A stretch of DNA of 38,763 bases. It comes from Candidatus Nitrosopumilus sp. (GTDB taxonomy: Archaea; Thermoproteota; Nitrososphaeria; Nitrososphaerales; Nitrosopumilaceae). The notes beneath the pieces were generated by a model that worked only from the letters and a program-made list of their open reading frames with translations, did not search any database and was not told the DNA's origin. Position 1 is the stretch's first letter, and every line of letters begins with the position of its first letter. The position numbers were made by a program, and so were the translations under genes. Where the stretch lies: assembly GCA_021268355.1 (NCBI GenBank), contig JAJETY010000012.1, forward strand, positions 1 to 38,763. The letters are read 5' to 3'. Positions 31,673 to 38,030 of the stretch are shown piece after piece.

Positions 31673-32218
31673 TTACTGAATATTGAATTTTTTTCCAAGA
31701 TTTTTACCCATTACGTCAACTGCATGTCTACACACAGTTGGGTTTAATGTGAAAAATCCTCGGAATTTTCCATCCTCATATTCTTCAGCAATCAGTCCAA
31801 ATGGTCCATAAGGTCCTCTAGTAATAACACTCCAAACATCAATAAGATTTGTATTTTTACAATTAATTACATCAATTTTAGGAGGAGTATCAACCTTTGT
31901 TGTGCCATAATCCGCAACTACCCAAATTTTTGGAATTTTTTCAATCATTTGTTGATATCTTTTTTCAACAAATTTGTAACGTTTGATTTTTTCAAAAGTG
32001 GCTAGTAGTGGTTGAGAATGTTCTTGAGCATAGCCTTCAATTAATTTACTGATATGGAATAATTGTTTTCTTTCAGCATGGAAATTATGATAACCTGCTT
32101 CTATGAAAGTATTCAAGTCCCACAACTGAAGTAATTTTGGATCGTCATCATGCCATTCTGCCAACTGAGGAAATTCATTCCAAACTTCACCCACAAATCC
32201 CTCATAAGATCCTGTCAT
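31673..32218 (-). CDS. DICT-domain-like sensory protein, paralogue (181 aa)
   Basis: Clear relative of the protein at 29994. Shared landmarks are 'NEFPQLAEW', 'FIEAGYHNFHAERKQLFHIS', 'PLLATFEKIKRYKFVEKRY', 'KIPKIWVVADYG', 'LIDVWSVITRGPYGPFGLIA' and 'FRGFFTLNPTVCRHAV'. It has the same domain order and length, so this is an old tandem or inverted duplication; the sequences have diverged well beyond recent copies. It is transcribed on the opposite strand, convergent with the dioxygenase gene, from ATG 32218. Signal and partner unknown. Confidence 0.65.
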   Translation of the reverse strand: MTGSYEGFVGEVWNEFPQLAEWHDDDPKLLQLWDLNTFIEAGYHNFHAERKQLFHISKLIEGYAQEHSQPLLATFEKIKRYKFVEKRYQQMIEKIPKIWVVADYGTTKVDTPPKIDVINCKNTNLIDVWSVITRGPYGPFGLIAEEYEDGKFRGFFTLNPTVCRHAVDVMGKNLGKKFNIQ

Positions 32219-32312
32219 ATGGAATGTTACTTCAAAATAAGATATAAGTCATTCTTGGCACGGGTTTGGGCATTAGCAAATTGTTTTTATTATCTAATGT
32301 TAGATGTAAAAC

Positions 32313-32717
32313 ATGGCAAGATACGAAAAAGTTCTCGACATGTTAATGGATTTTGATGAGAATATTCGATTAGCCATAATTAGTGACACTGAAGGTAATA
32401 TCCTAGTCAGTTCAAAAAGGGATGCAGTAAAGTTGCAAGTCCCTCTAGCAGAAACAAAGAGAGCCTTAAAACGAGAATCAGATGACTGGATTGATAGATG
32501 TAAGGCGGCAGACAGAGTTCCTTTAGGTGAACCACTTTACCACATCACATCATTTGAGAAATCTAAGAGAATAACACTTCCAATTGATGCATTTCATATG
32601 CTGTTTATCAGTGTGGACAACACACCAATGAAAAATACCAAGAAAAAGAGTTATGGAAGAATGGTCGAAATGGGAAAATTATTGTCAATTGTTGACTTTG
32701 TAAACACTTTCGAGTAG
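32313..32717 (+). CDS. Hypothetical protein, tandem paralogue 1 (134 aa; possibly DUF6659-like)
   Basis: Small alpha/beta protein: 'VLDMLMDFDENIRLAIISDTEGNILVSS' in outline, a central 'AETKRALKRESDDW', then 'KSKRITLPIDAFHMLFISVD' and 'SYGRMVEMGKLLSIVDFV'. The fold order recalls roadblock/profilin-like sensory proteins common in archaea; I think similar proteins are called DUF6659 but cannot confirm. It is clearly homologous to the next gene. ATG at 32313. Function unknown. Confidence 0.65.
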   Translation: MARYEKVLDMLMDFDENIRLAIISDTEGNILVSSKRDAVKLQVPLAETKRALKRESDDWIDRCKAADRVPLGEPLYHITSFEKSKRITLPIDAFHMLFISVDNTPMKNTKKKSYGRMVEMGKLLSIVDFVNTFE

Positions 32718-32747
32718 AGTTTTTATCAATTTACTTTCTCTTTTAGA

Positions 32748-32757
32748 TTATCACTAG
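32748..32757 (+). promoter_or_regulatory. TTATCACTAG box upstream of the second paralogue
   Basis: Single copy of the TTANCACTAG motif, 14 bases ahead of the TATA-like AATATTTA (32771-32778) and 47 bases before the ATG at 32804. Same ten bases as the box at 34708-34717. The first paralogue gene (32313) lacks it. Confidence 0.4.
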
Positions 32758-32803
32758 AAATTTAATTTGGAATATTTATTAACAGAAAAAAATATTGATT
32801 TTC

Positions 32804-33211
32804 ATGGATAAAGATGAAAAAATGCTCCACATGTTAATGGATTTTGATCCAACCATAAGATTTGCTGCAATTGTTGATAAAACTGGAACAATTGAAATTT
32901 ACAGTCAAAGAGAGGGTTTGAAAAATTTAGTTCCATTTGATGAGACAAAACAGACACTAAAAAGAGCATTACATGCATGGGATGAAAATGCAAGAGTTAA
33001 AGATTTTATTGGTAAAGGTATGTACAGTATTGCATCCTACAAGAAAGTTAAAAGAATTACAGTTCCTCTCGGTAATGGAAGAATGTTATACTGCACTTTA
33101 GGTAACGACCCAATTAAAACCGGAATATTTGCTCATAAAAAGAGTTATGGACATCTAGCCGACATGGGAAAAATTTTATCCATTGTTGATTTCATAAAAG
33201 ATCAAAAATAG
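32804..33211 (+). CDS. Hypothetical protein, tandem paralogue 2 (135 aa; possibly DUF6659-like)
   Basis: Homologue of the gene at 32313: 'MLHMLMDFDPTIRFAAIVDK', 'DETKQTLKRALHAW', 'KVKRITVPLGNGRMLYCTL', and the shared end 'KKSYGHLADMGKILSIVDFI'. ATG 32804 lies about 27 bases after TATA-like AATATTTA, so it is preferred over the in-frame TTG at 32795. Unlike its sister it has a TTATCACTAG box upstream, so the two copies are probably controlled differently. Function unknown; a small-ligand sensor or scaffold fold is an inference. Confidence 0.65.
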   Translation: MDKDEKMLHMLMDFDPTIRFAAIVDKTGTIEIYSQREGLKNLVPFDETKQTLKRALHAWDENARVKDFIGKGMYSIASYKKVKRITVPLGNGRMLYCTLGNDPIKTGIFAHKKSYGHLADMGKILSIVDFIKDQK

Positions 33212-33314
33212 ATAATCACCAGAAATTTTAATTAATTTTACTTTTCATTGACACAATCTATTGGATAATATTCTCATGAAAAATTATAACAATAGTGATT
33301 AAGTGGTATAAAAC

Positions 33315-34682
33315 ATGACTCTATACAAAAAATCATTATTTATTTTTAGGAGAGATCTCAGACTAAGTGATAACACAGGATTAATTGCAGCATCTCAATC
33401 TTCATCAGAAGTAATTCCAATATTCATTATTGATAATTCAATTATGAATTCTGAAAAATTTAGCGAGTTTAGATTACAATTTCTTAAGGATTGTCTGGAG
33501 GATTTAGACTCCCAGTTGAATGATAAAAAATCACATTTACACATATTTGTTGGGACCACCAATGAAATAATCTCAAAAATAATTAAGACAGTGGAAATTG
33601 ATGCAATTTTTGTTAATACAGATTACACTCCATTCAGTAAGAATCGCGACAAAAAAATTCAAAAAATTTGTAAAAATAACAATATTGATTTTATCGAGGC
33701 TGACGATATTTTACTGCATAATGTTGATATGCTGAAAACAGGTAATGGTGAACCATACAAGGTATTTACAGCATTTTATTCCAAGGCAAAAGAATTCCAA
33801 TACAGAATGCCTCAAAAATGCAAATTCGAAAACATGGCAGATGAGAGAATTAATTTTGAAAAAAATCTAGACGAAATTTCTCAATTTAGGATAAAAAATA
33901 ATCCCAATGTTAGAGAGGGTGGAAGAAAAGCATGTTTAAAACTAATTAAAAATTTAAAAAATCTAAAAAATTATGATGAGGAGAGAAACATCCCTTCAAT
34001 TAACGGAACTTCACTTTTATCAGCACATAATAAATTTGGTACTTGTTCAATTAGAGAAATTCACGAAGAGTGTATTAAAAATCTGGGTCAATCTCATACA
34101 ATTATTTCAGAACTACATTGGAGAGATTTTTTTACCTATATTATGCACCATTCACCGTACAGTTATTCTAAAGAATTTAACAAAAAATTCCAAAAAATTC
34201 CATGGAGTACAAATGAAAAGAGTTTTTCAAAATGGTGCAAGGGTGAAACAGGATTTCCCATAGTAGATGCAGGAATGAGAGAACTGAATAATTCAGGATT
34301 TATGCACAACAGAGTCAGAATGATTGTCGCATCCTTTCTCACCAAAGATTTGCACATTGATTGGAGAATGGGTGAGAAATATTTTGCTACAAAACTTATT
34401 GACTATGATCCATGTGTGAATATCGGAAATTGGCAATGGGCAGCATCCACAGGTTGCGATGCACAACCATGGTTTAGAATTTTTAATCCATGGTTACAAC
34501 AGAAGCGATTTGACCCAGAATGTAAATACATCAAAAAATGGATTCCAGAACTTGGCAAATTAGATGCCAGAACAATTCATGATTTGTGGAAAAAATACCC
34601 TGAAAATATTTCGTATCCAAAACCCATATTGGACCACAGTATGGAATCAAAATTAGCAAAAGAAATATTTTCATCCCAATAA
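33315..34682 (+). CDS. phrB: Deoxyribodipyrimidine photolyase (cryptochrome/photolyase family)
   Basis: Light-driven repair of cyclobutane pyrimidine dimers, using FAD. The N-terminal Rossmann domain begins 'LFIFRRDLRLSDNTGLI' and would hold the antenna cofactor. The C-terminal FAD domain shows 'LHWRDFFTYIMHHSP', 'WCKGETGFPIVDAGMREL', 'HNRVRMIVASFLTKDLHIDW' and 'IGNWQWAASTGCDAQPWFRIFNP', all class I CPD photolyase motifs. The 455-residue length is normal. The ATG at 33315 has a TATA-like ATTATAAC about 27 bases upstream. For a sunlit-water archaeon this is a fitting function. Cryptochrome-only signalling is unlikely but not excluded. Confidence 0.94.
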   Translation: MTLYKKSLFIFRRDLRLSDNTGLIAASQSSSEVIPIFIIDNSIMNSEKFSEFRLQFLKDCLEDLDSQLNDKKSHLHIFVGTTNEIISKIIKTVEIDAIFVNTDYTPFSKNRDKKIQKICKNNNIDFIEADDILLHNVDMLKTGNGEPYKVFTAFYSKAKEFQYRMPQKCKFENMADERINFEKNLDEISQFRIKNNPNVREGGRKACLKLIKNLKNLKNYDEERNIPSINGTSLLSAHNKFGTCSIREIHEECIKNLGQSHTIISELHWRDFFTYIMHHSPYSYSKEFNKKFQKIPWSTNEKSFSKWCKGETGFPIVDAGMRELNNSGFMHNRVRMIVASFLTKDLHIDWRMGEKYFATKLIDYDPCVNIGNWQWAASTGCDAQPWFRIFNPWLQQKRFDPECKYIKKWIPELGKLDARTIHDLWKKYPENISYPKPILDHSMESKLAKEIFSSQ

Positions 34683-34689
34683 ATTATTT

Positions 34690-34726
34690 TTAGCACTAGA
34701 AAATATGTTATCACTAGGTTATATAC
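34690..34726 (+). promoter_or_regulatory. Promoter with paired TTANCACTAG boxes and TATA
   Basis: TTAGCACTAG (34690-34699) and TTATCACTAG (34708-34717), 18 bases apart, lead directly into GTTATATAC (34719-34726 region). The ATG at 34747 is about 26 bases after TATA. The order, spacing and sequence nearly repeat those at 29937-29972, so the two promoters likely answer to the same regulator. Confidence 0.6.
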
Positions 34727-34746
34727 GATAAGATGAATTATTCACT

Positions 34747-34932
34747 ATGGCTGAAGAACAAGAATGGGCAAACTTGCTTGCTGAAGTTTTTGACAAACTT
34801 ACAGAAAAACATGCCGCAATCACATATGATTTTGACAATCTAGAGATGAAAGGCAAGGTTGAGAGAAATGGCAAGGTTATCCCAACTGGAACAGTTTCCC
34901 TATCTGGAAAACTGACTATCACCACAAAATGA
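34747..34932 (+). CDS. Small unknown protein (61 aa), candidate regulon member
   Basis: Unrecognised. Helical N-terminus ('QEWANLLAEVFDKLTEKHAA') followed by a beta-rich second half ('ITYDFDNLEMKGKVERNGKV', 'GTVSLSGKLTITTK'). No cysteine or membrane helix. The gene follows a TTANCACTAG promoter and is co-transcribed with the next gene, whose ribosome site overlaps this stop codon. Confidence 0.65.
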   Translation: MAEEQEWANLLAEVFDKLTEKHAAITYDFDNLEMKGKVERNGKVIPTGTVSLSGKLTITTK

Positions 34933-34935
34933 GGT
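34931..34935 (+). promoter_or_regulatory. Shine-Dalgarno site deciding the next start
   Basis: GAGGT overlaps the TGA stop of the 61-residue gene and lies seven bases before ATG 34943. An in-frame GTG at 34937 is too close to use this site, so ATG 34943 is preferred. Confidence 0.55.
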
Positions 34936-34942
34936 TGTGAGT

Positions 34943-35308
34943 ATGAAAAAAAGTCAACTCCCTGCCAATTTTTTATTATCTTTAACAAATGGCAAACTTA
35001 ATGTCAAATGCAATAATCAACCATCGATAAATTTTATTTCCAAAGATAACATAAGAGTTATCGACATAATTGACATTCCAATTAAAGTATCAGGAAAACC
35101 AGGTGTCATTAAGCAATTATCTGAAGCCAAAGTACTTGCAAAAAAATTGAAAACTGAAGGTGTTACTTTGGAAATTAAATTTAAGGGAGAAACAGTATTA
35201 AAATTAGGCAAAGATGCTAATCCTAAACTAGCAAAAATTGTAACCCTAAGCAGCGATATTGAAATAACAGACTTAAAAAAATTGAAAAAACTTAGTGAAG
35301 TACTATAA
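34943..35308 (+). CDS. Hypothetical protein (121 aa)
   Basis: Unrecognised soluble protein, Lys-rich, with alternating strand and helix segments ('LPANFLLSLTNGKLNVKCNN', 'PGVIKQLSEAKVLAKKLKTE', 'GVTLEIKFKGETVLKLGKD'). One Cys only. It is the second gene of the operon behind the paired-box promoter. The short gap and overlapping ribosome site argue for coupled translation with the 61-residue protein, possibly its partner. Membrane or metal features are absent. Confidence 0.65.
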   Translation: MKKSQLPANFLLSLTNGKLNVKCNNQPSINFISKDNIRVIDIIDIPIKVSGKPGVIKQLSEAKVLAKKLKTEGVTLEIKFKGETVLKLGKDANPKLAKIVTLSSDIEITDLKKLKKLSEVL

Positions 35309-35340
35309 GAGATAATTACGAGTATCAGGGATAAAGTAGA

Positions 35341-35997
35341 ATGAAAAAAACATACATCGTAATTTTCTTATTAGCTTTAGTTTCAACCAACCAAGCATTT
35401 GGACATAAACTAATTAGTCATGATGACTCTCATAGAGATTTTGAATCAGCCTTAGTTATTCCAGATCACAAAATTTCATGGGCAATTTATGAAAATTTAG
35501 GCACGAATGAGGCAAAATATTACACATTTGATGCAAAAAGGGGTGATTCATTTTATGCAAGTATTGTAATTCCCAAAATTGATGGCTTAGAATATTATTC
35601 CCCAACAATTAATTTTATAGAACCAAATGAAGACGAAGTAAAATTTTCTGTTAAAAAATTTCTATACGAAGGAGATTATCCAGGAAATGAGTTCTATGAA
35701 CCATTTGGACAGGTAACATATTGGGAAAGACAAGAAGTTAAACTCAATATACCTTATGATGGAAAATATTTTGTTGTTGTTTCTGACGAAAAAAATCAAA
35801 GTGGAAAATACAGTCTAGCCATAGGTACAATTGAAGATTTCTCAGGAGCTGATTTTTTTACAATTTTGCCCAAAGCATGGTTTGACACAAAAATTTTTGT
35901 TAACGATTATTTTTCACTTCTGGTTTTCTTTGTAATACTATTTTTGATAATTGGTCTTCCAATTTTTGTTTACCTAAAAAGAAAACAAAGAAAATAG
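35341..35997 (+). CDS. Exported single-pass membrane protein (218 aa)
   Basis: A signal peptide at residues 1-21 ends 'NQAFG' before a His-rich start 'HKLISHDDSHRD'. An outside domain at about 22-165 is beta-rich ('AKYYTFDAKRGDSFYASIVI', 'VKLNIPYDGKYFVVVSDEKN'), similar in outline to PPC-like surface domains. A C-terminal membrane helix at about 191-212 ('LLVFFVILFLIIGLPIFVYL') and basic tail anchor it. The His/Asp cluster could bind a metal, but this is only a guess. ATG at 35341, 32 bases after the previous gene. Confidence 0.75.
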   Translation: MKKTYIVIFLLALVSTNQAFGHKLISHDDSHRDFESALVIPDHKISWAIYENLGTNEAKYYTFDAKRGDSFYASIVIPKIDGLEYYSPTINFIEPNEDEVKFSVKKFLYEGDYPGNEFYEPFGQVTYWERQEVKLNIPYDGKYFVVVSDEKNQSGKYSLAIGTIEDFSGADFFTILPKAWFDTKIFVNDYFSLLVFFVILFLIIGLPIFVYLKRKQRK

Positions 35998-36006
35998 GTT
36001 AACCTA
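35995..36006. repeat. Twelve-base palindrome at the end of the surface-protein gene
   Basis: TAGGTTAACCTA is a perfect palindrome that includes the TAG stop. It may be incidental or a binding site; it is too short and lacks a T tract to be a confident terminator. Confidence 0.25.
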
Positions 36007-36032
36007 ATTTAGAAAATTTTATGCGTAAAAAA

Positions 36033-36063
36033 ATTAGTCGAATCTAATTAGTCGAATCTAATT
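36033..36063. repeat. Tandem 14-base repeat upstream of a small membrane protein gene
   Basis: ATTAGTCGAATCTA occurs twice in direct succession (36033-36046 and 36047-36060), and three bases of a third copy follow. Each unit is itself nearly palindromic (TTAG...CTAA around TCGA). It ends about 10 bases before a TATA-like TTTATTAT for the gene at 36102, a natural position for an activator or repressor site. Only two copies and no spacers, so not a CRISPR. Confidence 0.5.
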
Positions 36064-36101
36064 TTCGAGTTGTTTATTATCGATGTTAGCTATAATTAAT
36101 C

Positions 36102-36374
36102 ATGAATATGTGGAATAAATTTTGGAAGTGGTATGAAAATAAAATTCTTGGTAGCATAATTGTAATTGCAATTATTCAATTCATTCAAGTACCTCATATG
36201 GTATGGAATGCAGACATTATGCTTGAAGCAGGTCTTGTATCTAGAGTTCATCCAGTGATTGATTGGTTCCTTTATGGGGTAGATTTGATTGAGATAATTT
36301 CAATCATTAATGTTGGAATGATAATGTATAGTCTTATTAAAAAACGCCAGAGTAAACAAAAGATTAGTGCATAA
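36102..36374 (+). CDS. Small two-helix membrane protein (90 aa)
   Basis: Membrane helices at about residues 16-34 ('ILGSIIVIAIIQFIQVPHMV') and 53-75 ('FLYGVDLIEIISIINVGMIM'), an aromatic N-terminus 'MWNKFWKWYENK', and a basic tail. Function unknown. The ATG at 36102 follows a TATA-like TTTATTAT (36073-36080) and a tandem repeat, suggesting specific control. Its stop adjoins the stop of the convergent MscS gene. Confidence 0.7.
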   Translation: MNMWNKFWKWYENKILGSIIVIAIIQFIQVPHMVWNADIMLEAGLVSRVHPVIDWFLYGVDLIEIISIINVGMIMYSLIKKRQSKQKISA

Positions 36375-37199
36375 TCATTCTTTTGCTTTCCATACAACCC
36401 TTTGAGGGAAAGGAATTTCGATTCCACCCTCATCCAAAGCATTTTTTAGAACTTTAAGTAATTTTGGGGATACTTGATCCCAATCTTCTCTTGGATGCCA
36501 AACTAAAACTTCAATATTTACGCTTGAATCTGCTAATTCCTTTATTCTAAAATCAGGTTTTGGAAGAATTAATGCATATGGCATTTGATTTCTAATCGCT
36601 TTTTCCATAACAGAGATTGCACCATCAATATCTTCTCTGTACGCAATTCCGACAAGGGCCTCTGAACGCCTAACAGGCGTAGATGACAAAGAACGAATGT
36701 TTGTTGTAAAGAATGACTCATTTGGAATTCGGGTGATCGTACCATCAAATTGTCTAACCCTTGCAGAAAAAGTACTGATATCTAAAAGAGTTCCAGAAAT
36801 TCCAAGACCTGGGAGATCAACTGAATCACCCTGTTTGACGGGTTTTTCTATCATCAAAAATATTCCAGAAATTAGATTCGATACTACTGACTGAGTTGCA
36901 AAACCAATAACCACACCAAAAATTCCTCCCGCCACAAGCAATCCCGAAAGATCAACTCCAGTCGTAGAGGTAAAAACTAAAAATGAAATGACGATAATTC
37001 CAAAGTAAAGTAACTTACCCAAATTTTTTGCACTGTCTTGAGAAAGTTTTGGGGCATAGTATTTTGTGAATAGAAGTTTTACAGTTCTAGCGATTAACAC
37101 CCCTACCCCCATAATTATTCCACCTATCAACAATGAAAGAAGTGTGAGGCCGGAGGTTATCTCAATTTGATCAAGACCCTGCATAAATTCAAAAAACAT
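36375..37199 (-). CDS. mscS: MscS-family mechanosensitive channel
   Basis: Small-conductance tension-gated channel that releases solutes on osmotic downshock. The 274 residues give three membrane helices in the first ~115, with TM3 'GIFGVVIGFATQSVVSNLISGIF' in outline lining the pore. After it come the beta domain 'KPVKQGDSVDLPGLGISGTL' and 'DGTITRIPNESFFTTNIRSL', and an alpha/beta C-terminal domain. ATG at 37199 overlaps the stop of the DUF432 gene by one base (TGATG) and is preferred over the TTG one codon earlier. Coupling to DUF432 suggests a partner or modulator. Confidence 0.93.
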   Translation of the reverse strand: MFFEFMQGLDQIEITSGLTLLSLLIGGIIMGVGVLIARTVKLLFTKYYAPKLSQDSAKNLGKLLYFGIIVISFLVFTSTTGVDLSGLLVAGGIFGVVIGFATQSVVSNLISGIFLMIEKPVKQGDSVDLPGLGISGTLLDISTFSARVRQFDGTITRIPNESFFTTNIRSLSSTPVRRSEALVGIAYREDIDGAISVMEKAIRNQMPYALILPKPDFRIKELADSSVNIEVLVWHPREDWDQVSPKLLKVLKNALDEGGIEIPFPQRVVWKAKE

Positions 37200-37948
37200 C
37201 AATCAACACCCATGTTTAATTTTTTTACTAATTCCTTCCTTTCATAAGTTGGTGATTCTGTCCAATTAGTTGAAACCTTGTCAGATGAAACATCTATTGT
37301 TTCTATGGTTAGTTTTTTCTTTATAACTGCTGAAATTGAGTCTATTATCGCCCTTGATTTATCATAATATACTGAATTTTCGGTAATAGGAAAAATAACT
37401 TTTGAGATGGAATGACCTCCTTGAAGTTCATTTCCAAAATTTATTTCCATTACTGCATTTTTATAAGGAATTGAGTCATCTAAAGATTCTACAATCTCAG
37501 ATTTTGCATATTTACAAAGAGTACCTGATTCAGGAGTTCCATATAGTCCAAATCTTGAATTTAGCGGATCGCAAGTAAAAAAATCTAGTGAGTTTTTATT
37601 TTCACCATCAATTAAAAAAACTCCAATTTCAATTGGACATCTAGCAAAAATTTTTGCGTGAGAGTTTTCTGATAAAAAGACAGGAGTTTCAAGTTCCAAG
37701 TAAACATAAGAAGTTCTATGCGAAGGATGATTTAAAGGCCTTATTGGTGCAATCTCGATACGAATTTTATTATTTTTAGTTGGAATCATTTTTTCAATTG
37801 TCTTATCCTCCGAATCGCTTCTAAAATAAGAAAATACATTTTCTCCGATCTTTCTAAATTTTACATCAGTTTTTGGAAAGATGCAATCAAAATCATCATC
37901 AATTTCATATACACCATAATTTGTGTAATTAGAGTTTAATTCACTCAA
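37199..37948 (-). CDS. DUF432-family protein, partner of MscS
   Basis: The 249 residues match my memory of DUF432: an opening 'YGVYEIDDDFDCIFPKTDV', 'NKIRIEIAPIRPLNHPSHRT' with 'YVYLELETPVFLSENSHAKI', then 'CPIEIGVFLIDG' and 'SRFGLYGTPESGTLCKYAKS'. The family is archaeal, soluble and of unknown function, and I recall its genes next to MscS in other archaea. Here the genes overlap by one base. It probably modulates or senses for the channel; this is inference from context. Start is TTG 37948. Confidence 0.8.
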   Translation of the reverse strand: MSELNSNYTNYGVYEIDDDFDCIFPKTDVKFRKIGENVFSYFRSDSEDKTIEKMIPTKNNKIRIEIAPIRPLNHPSHRTSYVYLELETPVFLSENSHAKIFARCPIEIGVFLIDGENKNSLDFFTCDPLNSRFGLYGTPESGTLCKYAKSEIVESLDDSIPYKNAVMEINFGNELQGGHSISKVIFPITENSVYYDKSRAIIDSISAVIKKKLTIETIDVSSDKVSTNWTESPTYERKELVKKLNMGVD

Positions 37949-38030
37949 AACACATCTGAATTTAATTACTAGAATTTAATCTATTTGATAATGAAAGTGT
38001 ATAAACAAAATTTGAAAAATTTTCAAAATA

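Noticed and set aside
36033-36063. CRISPR-like tandem repeat
   Set aside because: Only two head-to-tail copies without spacers, and no cas genes in the window.
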